A stretch of 64,000 nt of DNA, taken from Massilia norwichensis (lineage in GTDB: Bacteria; Pseudomonadota; Gammaproteobacteria; Burkholderiales; Burkholderiaceae_D). This document shows, piece by piece, positions 1 to 10,858 of the stretch (the first letter of the stretch is position 1; each line of letters begins with the position of its first letter). The notes below the pieces were generated by a model. The model ran no database searches and had not been told where the DNA came from. It was given only the letters and a program-made list of their open reading frames with translations. The position numbers and the translations under genes were made by a program. The DNA lies in the NCBI RefSeq assembly GCF_024753245.1, contig NZ_JANUGX010000029.1, forward strand, positions 25,688 through 89,687, written 5' to 3'.

Positions 1-1
1 G

Positions 2-820
2 GGCGCGGGCGCGCCGCCAGCGCCGGCGGGGGAGGCCGACCACACCACTTTCGTCGCCTCGGCCGGCTCCTTTCTCGACATCTTCTGCGTCGACCGCGCC
101 GCCGCCCAGGAGGACGAGGTGAATCCGGCGCAGGCACCAGCCGCGGCCGAGGAAGCGGGCAAGCGCCCGCGCGGCAAGTTCACGATGATGGCGGCCGGCC
201 TGCTGGAAGCGCTGGGCGCGGCCGGCGATGCCGAGCAGGCGAAGCTCAGGCGCTGGCTGATGCTCGCCAGCGCACTGGTGCTGGGCGCGGTGCTGGTGCT
301 GCATCAGGCCGGCGCACCGCAGCGCCACTTGCAGGAACTGCTCGACCGCGGCGATGCCGCCACCGCCAGTACGCTGGCCGCCGAACAGCTCGCGCGCGAC
401 CCCGACAATGCCGAGCTGCGCGCGCTGGGCACCGAGGCGCTGTTGAAAGCCCGATTGCCGGCCTGGATGGCACAGCTGCAGGCCGGCCGCTTCGCTCCTG
501 CCGCGCAGCTGCTGGCCGACATGCGCCGCCTGAGCCGGAACAATGCCGATGCCGCGCCGCTGGTGGCGGAGATCGCGTGGATCGGCGAGGTCGAGCAGTT
601 CATCGCCGCGCGCGGCGGGGCCGAGGCGCCGGTGCGCAACCCGGCGGATCTCGCCCGCATCCGCCGCATCCTCGGCCAATGGCAGGATGAGCAGCAGGCG
701 CACCAGCGCGCCGCCGCCACCATCGCCGCCTGGGTGCCGGCGTTCCGCGACACCTGGGCCCGGCTGGCGAGCGACCTGCGCAAGCTGGCGCTGACCGGAG
801 GCAGCAATGGCAACGAATAG
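2..820 (+). CDS. membrane-anchored protein of unknown function, 5' partial, upstream of an HlyD-type adaptor
   Basis: The frame is open to the left edge, so the gene starts outside the window; the GTG at 119 is an internal codon, because the 39 codons before it read as ordinary protein. 272 residues are visible. A Pro/Ala-rich stretch is followed by one hydrophobic segment (about visible residues 85-101) and then a soluble Ala-rich helical region that could be TPR-like. The stop overlaps the start of the HlyD-family gene by 14 bases, so the two are translationally coupled and probably work together at the inner membrane. I do not recognise the family; a role in assembling or regulating a type I-like export system is inference from the neighbour only. 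Confidence 0.7.
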   Translation, partial: GAGAPPAPAGEADHTTFVASAGSFLDIFCVDRAAAQEDEVNPAQAPAAAEEAGKRPRGKFTMMAAGLLEALGAAGDAEQAKLRRWLMLASALVLGAVLVLHQAGAPQRHLQELLDRGDAATASTLAAEQLARDPDNAELRALGTEALLKARLPAWMAQLQAGRFAPAAQLLADMRRLSRNNADAAPLVAEIAWIGEVEQFIAARGGAEAPVRNPADLARIRRILGQWQDEQQAHQRAAATIAAWVPAFRDTWARLASDLRKLALTGGSNGNE

Positions 821-2207
821 CAAGGCAGGCAAGCTGCTGGGCAGCGGCGCATTGCGGCCCCTGATCGGCACGCTGGAAGACCACAGCGACGAGGGCATCA
901 GCATCCTGACCGCCGAGCCCTGGCGCTACACGCGGCTGGCGATCCAGGTCATGGTCGCGCTGGTGCTGGCGGGGCTGCTATGGTCCTTCTTCGGCCGCGC
1001 CGACGTGCTGGTCACTGCGCCCGGTACCCTGGTGCCGGCGTCCGAGGTGCGGCGCCTGTATGCGCCGATCGACGGCGAGCTGGCCAACATCTACATCGCC
1101 GAGGGCCAGCCGGTGCTGAAGGGCGACGTGGTGGCGCGCCTGTACGCGCGCGGCGCGATCGAGGCCGCGCGCAATGCGCTGGAGGCGCGCTTGAAACTCG
1201 AGGATGCCGAACGCGAATGGAAGGAATTCCCGCAAAAGAAGGCGCTGCTGGACCAGCGCGTGGCGGCGCTGAAGGAAGCGATGGAGACCGAAGAAAGGCA
1301 GCACCAGCGCCGCCTGGCCGAGGGCACCAGCCAGCTCGCCCAGGGCCAGCGCGCGCAGACCCAGGAAGCGCGCGCCAACCTCGAGGATGCGCAGCGCGCC
1401 GTCGCTGCCGCCCGCGACGAAGCCGCCAAGTACGAACGCCTGTTCGCGCTGCCGGGCGGCGGCGGGGTCTCGCAGCTGCAGGTCGAGGGCAAGAAGAACG
1501 CGCTGCAGGCCGCCGAGAACGCGCTGCGGGTGGCGCAATCGCGGGTGAACGAGCTGAGTGCGCGCCAGAGCCTGGAAACCACGCAGGCGCAGTCGCAGCT
1601 GGAAACCAGCGGCCAGCAGCTGGCGTCGCTGCGCCTGCAGTACGAGGCGGCCACGCGCGAAGCCACCAATGTCGAGGAAAAGCTGCGCCTGCAGGTGCAG
1701 ACGGCGCGCCTGGTGGCCGACGCCGCCTCGCGCATCCAGTTCGAGAACATCGACAAGGATAATTTCTTGCGCATCCAGGCGCCGGTGGATGGCGTGATCA
1801 CCGAGGTGACCTCGACCCAGCCGGGCGACAAGATCCAGGCCAACACGCCGCTGGGCGGCATCGCGCCGAAGAACACGAAACCCATCCTGAAAGTCGAGAT
1901 CGCCGAGCAGGACCGCGCCTTCCTGCGCGAAGGCCAGCCGGTGCAGTTGAAATTCAATGCCTTTCCCTACCAGCGCTACGGCATCATCGGCGGGACGCTG
2001 CAGACGATCTCGCCGGCCACCAAGCTGTCCAGCGTGACCAAGCAGCCGGTCTACGAAGGCCGCATCGCGCTCGAGCGCGACCACTACACGGTCGGCGACA
2101 CCGCCTATCCGCTGCGCTACGGCATGACGGCGGCGGCCGAGATCGTGGTGCGCAAGCGGCGGCTGATCGATATGGCGCTGGACCCGTTCCGGCAAATCAG
2201 TGGATAA
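807..2207 (+). CDS. HlyD-family periplasmic adaptor (membrane fusion protein)
   Basis: 466 residues. It has a cytoplasmic N-terminus, one transmembrane helix (about residues 44-63), then a split lipoyl/barrel-sandwich domain (first half around 70-120, second half after about 320) around a long Gln/Ala/Glu-rich coiled-coil hairpin (about 125-305). This is the architecture of HlyD/EmrA adaptors that link an inner-membrane transporter to an outer-membrane channel. The C-terminal beta-barrel region ends in a short basic tail. Translation starts inside the end of the upstream gene. The partner transporter is not in the window; it may lie to the left. The substrate cannot be told from sequence. Confidence 0.9.
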   Translation: MATNSKAGKLLGSGALRPLIGTLEDHSDEGISILTAEPWRYTRLAIQVMVALVLAGLLWSFFGRADVLVTAPGTLVPASEVRRLYAPIDGELANIYIAEGQPVLKGDVVARLYARGAIEAARNALEARLKLEDAEREWKEFPQKKALLDQRVAALKEAMETEERQHQRRLAEGTSQLAQGQRAQTQEARANLEDAQRAVAAARDEAAKYERLFALPGGGGVSQLQVEGKKNALQAAENALRVAQSRVNELSARQSLETTQAQSQLETSGQQLASLRLQYEAATREATNVEEKLRLQVQTARLVADAASRIQFENIDKDNFLRIQAPVDGVITEVTSTQPGDKIQANTPLGGIAPKNTKPILKVEIAEQDRAFLREGQPVQLKFNAFPYQRYGIIGGTLQTISPATKLSSVTKQPVYEGRIALERDHYTVGDTAYPLRYGMTAAAEIVVRKRRLIDMALDPFRQISG

Positions 2208-2209
2208 GC

Positions 2210-3634
2210 CTATTCGGTGAACTTGAAGCGCAGCGTGTAATTGTCCAGCGTCCCCGGCAGGCGGGCCGGATCGAGGCGCCGGCCGGGCGCCAGTTCGACC
2301 GCGCGGCCGTCGAGCAGGGCCGCCAGCATGCTGCTGGCCAGCAGCAGCACCAGGTTGCGGCCCGGGCAGCCGGCAGCGCCTTCGCTGAAGGGCACCAGCG
2401 GCCAGTCCTTGTCGCTGCGCTCCTTCAGCCACAGCTCCGGCGTGAACAGGTCGGCATGCGGCAGGCGTTGATCGTCGCGGTGGAAGAAGGGGGCGTAGAC
2501 CAGCACCCCGGTGTCGGCCGGCATCGTGCCATTGTCCCAGTGCGTCGCGCGGGTGCTCTGGCGCAGGATCATCGGCGTGGTCGGCCATAGGCGCACCGCC
2601 TCCAGCACGGTGGCGCGCAGGAAGGGTAGGTGCTGGCGCGCCGGGTCGCTGCGCATGTCCTTGCGCGCGCGCGCCGCCTGGTCCGGGTGCGTGGCCAGCA
2701 GGGCCAGCGCGCGGAAGGTCGTCATGCCGGCGGCATCGAAGGCGAACAGCCATTGCGGCACCTGCTGTACGGGTTCGGTCCTGGGCGTGGTGGGCATGCC
2801 GGCCATCATGCCGGCCAGGCTGCCGGGTTCGGCGCGCGCCAGATAGCCGGCGATACGCTCGAAGAAGCGCTCGCGGGCTTGCCTGTCCTTCGGGTGGAAG
2901 ATGGCCCAGTTGGCGTTGCGGCGCAATTTGACGGTCAGGTCGTTCAGTTCCTGGTCGTCCGCGGCGCTTTCGCCGAACACCACGCGCCGCACCAGCCGGT
3001 ACCAGCCGCGGGCGAAGGCGTCCCAGTCCAGTTCTCCCCTGCGGCGCGCGATGGCGAGCATCCGCCCCACCTCTTCCTCGACCTTCGGCAGGAAGCTGTC
3101 CACCAAACTATGCACGGCCTGGCGGTGGTCGAGCACGGCTTCGTTGTAGGCGCGCCGCTCGGTGCGCTCCTCGCCCTGCGAGATCAGCACGCCCTTGGGT
3201 TCGAAATGCGACAGTGCCGCCCGCTTTTCGGTGCTGGCGGGCGAAAACGGATCGGGCGATTCGTTCAGCACGCGGTGCACATGCGCGGGGGCGAGCACGA
3301 CCGCCTGCTTGCGGATCGGCAGGCGCAACATCAGCGGTCCCTCGCCATATTTGTTGCGCAGTTTTTGCATGCGCTGCACGGCGCGCCGGTCCAGGGCGAA
3401 GCGTTCGGCCAGGCCGACCACCTTGGGTCTGCGGATGATGGCGCCCTTGGCCACAGCCGGGGCGAAGACGTCGAGGCCGAGGGCGATCGTGTCGAGGAGG
3501 CTGGCCTGGGGCAGCGCGTCGTCTGACGCCGGGGTCGAGCGGACCAGGGCTTTTCCCGTTACCAGGCCGACGCCGAATGCGCCAAGCACGCCGGCGGCGA
3601 GCAAGAGGTTGTCGTTGCGTTTCGTCATCGTCAT
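2210..3634 (-). CDS. cytochrome P450
   Basis: 474 residues from the ATG at 3634. A GTG 27 bases further upstream is also in frame but adds an odd Cys-containing leader. The heme-ligand loop FSEGAAGCPGRN lies near residue 416, with the axial Cys at about 423, and an ExxR motif (EAVR) precedes it in the K-helix. A hydrophobic N-terminus (LLLAAGVLGAFGVGLVTG) suggests a membrane anchor, which is uncommon for bacterial P450s. The family does heme-thiolate monooxygenation and needs an electron donor, but no ferredoxin or reductase gene is adjacent. The gene converges on the HlyD-type gene with only two bases between stops. Substrate unknown. Confidence 0.93.
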   Translation of the reverse strand: MTMTKRNDNLLLAAGVLGAFGVGLVTGKALVRSTPASDDALPQASLLDTIALGLDVFAPAVAKGAIIRRPKVVGLAERFALDRRAVQRMQKLRNKYGEGPLMLRLPIRKQAVVLAPAHVHRVLNESPDPFSPASTEKRAALSHFEPKGVLISQGEERTERRAYNEAVLDHRQAVHSLVDSFLPKVEEEVGRMLAIARRRGELDWDAFARGWYRLVRRVVFGESAADDQELNDLTVKLRRNANWAIFHPKDRQARERFFERIAGYLARAEPGSLAGMMAGMPTTPRTEPVQQVPQWLFAFDAAGMTTFRALALLATHPDQAARARKDMRSDPARQHLPFLRATVLEAVRLWPTTPMILRQSTRATHWDNGTMPADTGVLVYAPFFHRDDQRLPHADLFTPELWLKERSDKDWPLVPFSEGAAGCPGRNLVLLLASSMLAALLDGRAVELAPGRRLDPARLPGTLDNYTLRFKFTE

Positions 3635-3707
3635 CTCGCACTTGCAGTAGATATCGAACACTCTACGTCAAGCGCTCATCCGGGCGCGCCCGCCTTATTG
3701 GCTTACC

Positions 3708-4949
3708 TTATTGGCCGCGTACGACTTTCCAGATTCCGTTTCCAGCCAGCACATACAGCTCGCCCTGGCCGTCGCGGCCGAAGGACACGACCTGCCCCGG
3801 TTTGGCGACGTTCCAGTCGCGCTGTTCGGTGGCGCTGCCGTCGGCAGCCAGGAAACTGCGCAGGAAGCCGGCGCAGTAGTCCGAATAGAAATAACGGCCG
3901 GCCAGTTCCGGGATCGCCGCGCCGCGGTACACATAACCGCCGGTGATCGAACAGGGATTGCCGGCATCGCTGTGGCTGTATTCGAGTATCGGCAGCACCA
4001 GGCCGTTCCGGTCGCAGCTCTGGGCGCCGTAGCAGCTGCTGCCCTCCATCCTGTTCCAGCCGTAGTTCAGCCCGCCCTGGGTGCTGGACGCCAGGTCGAT
4101 TTCCTCGCGCTGGGCCTGGCCTACGTCGGCGATATACAGCCGGTCGGCATCGAAGCTGAAACGCCAGGGGTTGCGCAGGCCATATGCCCAGATCTCGGGC
4201 CTGGCGCCGGCCTGGCCGCGGTAGGGATTGGTGGCCGGGATCGTGTAGGGGACCGTCGCACTGGCATTGCTCACGTCCAGGCGCAGCATCTTGCCGAGCA
4301 GGGAATTCAGGTTCTGCGCATTGCCGGGCGGGTCGCCGGCCGAGCCGCCGTCGCCGGTGCCGAGGTAGAGGTAGCCGTCCGGACCGAAGGCCACCAGCCC
4401 GCCGAAGTGGTTCGTGAAGGTCGGGTGCGGAATGCGGATGATGGTGATGCCTGAACCGGCATCGGCCCGGTTCGGATCGGCGGACACCGTGTAGCGCTCC
4501 ACCACGATGTCGAGATCGGCGTTCGTGCGGTAGACGTAGAAGCGGCCGTTGGTCGCGTAGTTCGGGTCGAAAGCGAGCGACAGCAGGCCGCCTTCGCCGG
4601 TGACATTGGTCAGCGCACGGAGGTCGAGGAAGGGCTGGGCCAGCAGCGCGCCGTTCTGCAGCAGCAGGATGCGGCCGGCGCGCTCGACGATGAACTGGCG
4701 GGCGTCGCCCGGCGGCGCGGTGAGGAAGGTCGGGCTGGCCAGGTTGCTGGCGACCGGCGCCAGGGCCAGCGTCAGGGGCGTGGGCGCGGGCGGCTGGGCA
4801 ACCGGTGGCGGTGGAGGAGGCGAGCCTGGCGCACCGGTAGCGGGCGCACTGCCGCCGCCACCGCAAGCGGCCAGCAGGGCGCCGCTCAGGCCGGCGAGGT
4901 AGATCGGCAAGGAAAACGGCAAGGGCAAACGCAAGCGCATGGACAGCAT
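3708..4949 (-). CDS. PQQ-dependent sugar dehydrogenase-family lipoprotein
   Basis: 413 residues. The leader ends in a lipobox (LLAAC, Cys29), followed by a Gly/Pro-rich linker, so the protein is probably a lipid-anchored periplasmic enzyme. The rest is a six-bladed beta-propeller of the soluble glucose dehydrogenase type, with the usual FGPDGYLYLGTGDGG, GLRNPWRFSFD and ADVGQ...EEID blade motifs. Family members use PQQ and calcium to oxidise aldoses, though many homologues have other or unknown substrates. The ATG at 4949 is preceded by GGAGG at good spacing. No PQQ biosynthesis genes are visible here. Confidence 0.9.
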   Translation of the reverse strand: MLSMRLRLPLPFSLPIYLAGLSGALLAACGGGGSAPATGAPGSPPPPPPVAQPPAPTPLTLALAPVASNLASPTFLTAPPGDARQFIVERAGRILLLQNGALLAQPFLDLRALTNVTGEGGLLSLAFDPNYATNGRFYVYRTNADLDIVVERYTVSADPNRADAGSGITIIRIPHPTFTNHFGGLVAFGPDGYLYLGTGDGGSAGDPPGNAQNLNSLLGKMLRLDVSNASATVPYTIPATNPYRGQAGARPEIWAYGLRNPWRFSFDADRLYIADVGQAQREEIDLASSTQGGLNYGWNRMEGSSCYGAQSCDRNGLVLPILEYSHSDAGNPCSITGGYVYRGAAIPELAGRYFYSDYCAGFLRSFLAADGSATEQRDWNVAKPGQVVSFGRDGQGELYVLAGNGIWKVVRGQ

Positions 4950-5274
4950 TTCCGCCTCCGGACTGGTTGCCAGACTGGTGTCGAGGAGAATGCGCCAGGC
5001 CGGCGGGCTGTGGCGCGCGATTGGCTTCGCGTGCGAAAAGGTGGTGTCTGCTCGAAAAGCGGTGCATAATATGGCGCTTGTCTTCTGTCTTATATAAGAC
5101 TTGGCCGCTTAGCAAGGTATTTGAAACAGTCGCTACGCGGCGAAAAGCGCCTCGCATCGGGTTAGATCGGTTAGGATCATCGCCTAACGGCCTGCGTGAC
5201 CCGCGAGCCTTCAGACAGTCGATGTCATTTTTTTATCAGTTTCCCTACCTTCGCGAACACCGAGGAAAAAGCGT
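4950..5274. other. 325-base intergenic region between divergent genes (icd leader)
   Basis: No gene is seen. The region holds the start of the sugar dehydrogenase gene on the left and the icd leader on the right, including a perfect 14-base palindrome at 5087-5100 listed separately. The part from about 5100 to 5274 would be icd 5' untranslated sequence or promoter. I see no convincing -35/-10 pair and no recognised riboswitch fold. Confidence 0.6.
5087..5100. promoter_or_regulatory. perfect palindrome GTCTTATATAAGAC, candidate operator for icd
   Basis: A perfect inverted repeat with no spacer (GTCTTAT/ATAAGAC), AT-rich within GC-rich surroundings, 175 bases before the icd start. Its shape is typical of a GntR-like regulator site. 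Control of a TCA-cycle gene is inferred from position. Confidence 0.55.
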
Positions 5275-7506
<2,232 letters not shown>

Positions 7507-7515
7507 TAGAAGCGC

Positions 7516-7535
7516 GGGCCTCTGCACGGAGGCCC
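7516..7535 (+). terminator. short hairpin after icd, possible terminator
   Basis: GGGCCTC and GAGGCCC can pair around a six-base loop just after the icd stop. There is no T-run, so if it terminates transcription it is a weak or factor-assisted site. Confidence 0.4.
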
Positions 7536-7548
7536 CTGCTCTGTAATA

Positions 7549-7636
7549 CGTCGTCCCCGCGCAGGCGGGGACCCAAGTTGGCAAGCGTTCCGGTAACGCC
7601 AGCAGTACTTGGGTCCCCGCCTTCGCGGGGACGACG
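7549..7636. repeat. REP/BIME-like inverted repeat
   Basis: Two arms of about 30 bases (CGTCGTCCCCGC...ACCCAAGT and its complement) face each other around a 26-base centre. Each arm is itself palindromic (CCCCGC-GGCGGGG). This is the arrangement of a paired extragenic palindrome. A degenerate relative lies at 47687-47774. Confidence 0.75.
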
Positions 7637-7672
7637 TTTTTGGGCTTCGTTTTTGTATGCTAGTCTTGCAGG

Positions 7673-8965
7673 ATGAACAAGCCCATCCGCCACCTTGCCG
7701 CCGGAGTAGCGCTCGCGCTGCTGTCCCTCACCGCCCAGGCCCAGCAGGCCGCCCCCTTCAAGACCCAGGTCGCCGGCCGCGTCGACGCCATGTACCCGTG
7801 GCTGGACACGATTTACAAGGACCTGCACGCGCATCCGGAAACCGCATTCCAGGAAGTGCGTACCGCGAATAAACTGGCGGGCGAGATGCGCAAGCTCGGC
7901 TTCGAGGTGACGGAAAAGGTCGGCAAGACCGGCATCGTCGCGGTGCTGCGCAACGGCGCCGGGCCGACGGTACTGGTGCGCACCGAGCTCGATGGCCTGC
8001 CGATGGAAGAGAAGACCGGCCTGCCCTACGCCAGCCGCGGCCCCGCCACCCATAGCTGCGGGCACGATGTGCACATGGCCAGCTGGCTGGGTGCGGCGCG
8101 CACGCTGGTCGAGCTGAAAGCGCAGTGGAAGGGCACGCTGGTGTTCATCGGCCAGCCGGCCGAGGAGACGGTATCGGGCGCGAAGGCCATGCTGGACGAT
8201 GGTCTGTTCAAGCGCTTTCCGAAGCCGGACTATGCGTTCGCGCTGCATTCCTGGCCGCTGGCGTATGGGTCGGTCGGTTTCAACGACGGCCCGGTGTCGT
8301 CGAATTCGGACGCCATCGAGATCGTCTTCAAGGGCCGCGGCGGGCACGGCTCGGCACCGGACAAGGCGCTCGATCCGATCGCGATCGCGGCGCGCTTCGT
8401 GACCGACGTGCAGACCGTGATCAGCCGCGAGAAGGATCCGAAGGAATTCGGCGTGGTGACGATCGGCGCGATCCACGGCGGCACGGTCGGCAACATTATC
8501 CCGGACACGGTGCAGGTACGCGGCACCATCCGCTCCTACAGCCCGGAAGTACGGGCGAAACTGCTGGACGGCGTGCGCCGGGTGGCGAATGCCTCGGCCG
8601 CCATGGCCGGCGCCCCGGCGCCCGACGTGCAGCTGATCGCGGGCGGTGCCGCCATCGTCAACAACGAGGAACTGGTACGCAAGACCGAGGCGGTGTTCAA
8701 GGATGCCTTCGGCGCCGCCAACGCCCAGCGCATGCCGGCGATGACGGCCAGCGAGGATTTTTCGCTGTACGCGCTGCAGGGTGTGCCGGCGATGTTCTTC
8801 TTCACCGGCGTCTACGAGCCGAAGGCGGTGGCGGAGGCCCAGCGTCCCGGCGGCACGCCGATCGCCTTCAACCACTCGCCCTTCTATGCGCCGGTGCCGG
8901 AACCGTCGATCAAGACCGCCGCGCAGGCGATGAGCCTGGCCGTGCTGAACGTGCTGTCGCGCTGA
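7673..8965 (+). CDS. exported M20-family amidohydrolase (N-acyl amino acid hydrolase type)
   Basis: 430 residues with a cleavable signal peptide (cut near AQAQQ, residue 23). The M20D metal-binding motif SCGHDVHMASW and the second site ASEDFS are present, with the dimerisation domain between them (GRGGHGSAP). The family contains hippurate, IAA-amino acid and N-acetyl-diaminopimelate hydrolases; the signal peptide points to a periplasmic hydrolase of acylated amino acids or peptides. The ribosome site is weak (AGG directly before ATG). It converges with the tyrosinase gene. Confidence 0.9.
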   Translation: MNKPIRHLAAGVALALLSLTAQAQQAAPFKTQVAGRVDAMYPWLDTIYKDLHAHPETAFQEVRTANKLAGEMRKLGFEVTEKVGKTGIVAVLRNGAGPTVLVRTELDGLPMEEKTGLPYASRGPATHSCGHDVHMASWLGAARTLVELKAQWKGTLVFIGQPAEETVSGAKAMLDDGLFKRFPKPDYAFALHSWPLAYGSVGFNDGPVSSNSDAIEIVFKGRGGHGSAPDKALDPIAIAARFVTDVQTVISREKDPKEFGVVTIGAIHGGTVGNIIPDTVQVRGTIRSYSPEVRAKLLDGVRRVANASAAMAGAPAPDVQLIAGGAAIVNNEELVRKTEAVFKDAFGAANAQRMPAMTASEDFSLYALQGVPAMFFFTGVYEPKAVAEAQRPGGTPIAFNHSPFYAPVPEPSIKTAAQAMSLAVLNVLSR

Positions 8966-8983
8966 GGCGCTTCGGTAGGCGCT

Positions 8984-10684
8984 TCAGTACGACTCCACAT
9001 TCACCGCCAGCAGCTCGACCGGGTTGTCCATCGCCATGTCATGGTGGCCCATCATGGCATGCAGCGGCAGCACGCGCAGCTTGAGTGCCCCATCCGCCGC
9101 CAGCGCCTGGACATTCGCGGCGTGGCCCAGCTTGTCGGCGAGCGGCAGCGCATACGACAGCGTGCCGCAGGTGCCGTGGCCGCCGATCATGGTGATGGTC
9201 GCCAGGTAGAACGGGCTGCCCGGCTCGATACCGGAGGGATCGTCGGGACCGTTCAGGAGAACCACGAAGGCGTCGCAGGCCCGCTCCGAAAAATTCAGCG
9301 TGATGTTGGCGACCAGCGTACTGCCCGCGCCGGCGCTCTGGCTGGCGACGCTGGATGGCAACTGCACCGTCGCACTGGCCGCCCTGGTCATCGCCACCAG
9401 GCGGTTCTGCACCTTGCCGGTGTACACGCGCCGCGCCGCCAGCCTGGGCCGCGGCTGGCTCGCAGCACGCCGCACCACGTCCTCGCCGGTGCCGGGTTCG
9501 TAGTCGTAGTCGAAGGCGCTGGTCCAGGCGTAATCCTCGGTGCGCGTCCTGGTGACTGGCCGGCCCTGGCTGTCGACGAAGAACAGCACCGGTTCGCGCG
9601 CCCAGCGGTAGTAATCGGTGTTCTTCTCTTCGGCCGATTTCTGCTCGTCCGGCAAATCGGTGCGCAGCTCGACGCCGCTGGGCAGCACCGGCAGGCCGAG
9701 CAGCTGCTGCTTGCGGGTCCAGACATCCCACAAGCGGTCCAGGTTCGCATGGTGCAGGAAGAAGACCGGGTCGACCGGCGACAGGAAGTTGTTCATGAAG
9801 CCCTGCGCATCCATGAAGTTGCAGTCGCGCGAACCGACGCAGCGGTGGATCGAATTGTGCGGCCTGCCTTCGATCACGCTGAAGCCGGCCATGGTGTGGT
9901 GATTGGCGCTCTTCAGGCTGCCGAAGGTCTGGAAGTCCGGCGCGGCCAGCGCGGCGTCGATGGTGGATCGCGACACCGCGTCGATCGTGGCGGCGGATAG
10001 GGCCGGCTGCTCGCGCCGGATGCCGCGGGCCCTGGTCTGGTCGTAGAACAGCGGGCCGGAGGGATCGCCGACGATGTCGAACATGATGTCTTCGGCGAAG
10101 CGGAATTTGCGGATCAGGAGCTGGCCGTAGCGGGTATTGCGGTCGAAGGCGCCGCCGGGCGCGGTCCAGTAGTCGGTGTTGGCAAGCGCCGTCTTGAGGC
10201 GGGCTTCGAATTCCTGGGCGTTTGCGATGTAGGCGGCGTTGGTCGGGTCGAGCACGTCGTTGAACATGCCGCTGGGGACTCTTTGTTCGGCGGTCCAGTC
10301 CCAGTAGGGCAGCGCGAATTGCGGGTCGCCGCTCAGCTCGCGGCAGATCTGTTCGAACCAGCCCAGATAGCCGCGGTGCCAGGGCAGCAGCCACCAGTTA
10401 CCGTGCGGGCAGTCGAGCGTGTGCACCATGGCGATCCGGTACCAGTTGCGCGGATCCTCGGGCGGCAGCGCCAGCATCGCCCGCACGGCGCGCGCATAGC
10501 TCTCCAGCATCCGCGCCCCCGTCTTCGAACCCGACGCGTTGTATCGTCGGTAGCGCGCCGGCCTGGCCGTGGTTTGCGCGAACGGGGCGCCGAACGGCAG
10601 CATGCCGGCGCCTGCAGCCAGGCCGGCGGTTTTGAGAAGGGTGCGGCGGGACGGACTGAACGCATGCTGTACTGGTCGATTCAT
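8984..10684 (-). CDS. Tat-exported tyrosinase-family copper oxidase
   Basis: 566 residues from the ATG at 10684, which has GGAGAG upstream; an earlier in-frame ATG at 10741 lacks a ribosome site. The N-terminus has a twin-arginine signal (SRRTLLKTAG, Arg13-14, hydrophobic to AFAQ). The CuA site has His88, His94 and His103 (MVHTL, PHGNWW, PWHRGYL). The CuB site has His276, His280 and His312 (HNSIH, FLHHANLDRLWD). The family hydroxylates or oxidises phenols to quinones. The long C-terminal domain (about 350-566) resembles the polyphenol-oxidase tail that can shield the active site. No separate copper chaperone (caddie) gene is adjacent. Confidence 0.92.
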   Translation of the reverse strand: MNRPVQHAFSPSRRTLLKTAGLAAGAGMLPFGAPFAQTTARPARYRRYNASGSKTGARMLESYARAVRAMLALPPEDPRNWYRIAMVHTLDCPHGNWWLLPWHRGYLGWFEQICRELSGDPQFALPYWDWTAEQRVPSGMFNDVLDPTNAAYIANAQEFEARLKTALANTDYWTAPGGAFDRNTRYGQLLIRKFRFAEDIMFDIVGDPSGPLFYDQTRARGIRREQPALSAATIDAVSRSTIDAALAAPDFQTFGSLKSANHHTMAGFSVIEGRPHNSIHRCVGSRDCNFMDAQGFMNNFLSPVDPVFFLHHANLDRLWDVWTRKQQLLGLPVLPSGVELRTDLPDEQKSAEEKNTDYYRWAREPVLFFVDSQGRPVTRTRTEDYAWTSAFDYDYEPGTGEDVVRRAASQPRPRLAARRVYTGKVQNRLVAMTRAASATVQLPSSVASQSAGAGSTLVANITLNFSERACDAFVVLLNGPDDPSGIEPGSPFYLATITMIGGHGTCGTLSYALPLADKLGHAANVQALAADGALKLRVLPLHAMMGHHDMAMDNPVELLAVNVESY

Positions 10685-10858
10685 GACGTGCTCTCCGGGA
10701 AAGATATGCCGGTCGTGCATCCAGGAAAGATGCGAACCCAACGGGCATACCCGATCAGACTAGCTCGTCTGTTTCGGTGAGTTGATGGCAAAACTCAAGT
10801 AAAACCAGCCTAGGTCGCGATGCTAGAATTGCATCATCGATAAGCCAAGGAACATGTG

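Noticed and set aside
978..2753. 591-codon antisense frame across the HlyD and P450 genes
   Set aside because: Spans two real genes on different strands; a composition artefact.
10684..10741. Upstream ATG of the tyrosinase gene
   Set aside because: No ribosome site there and it would add 19 residues before a canonical Tat signal peptide.
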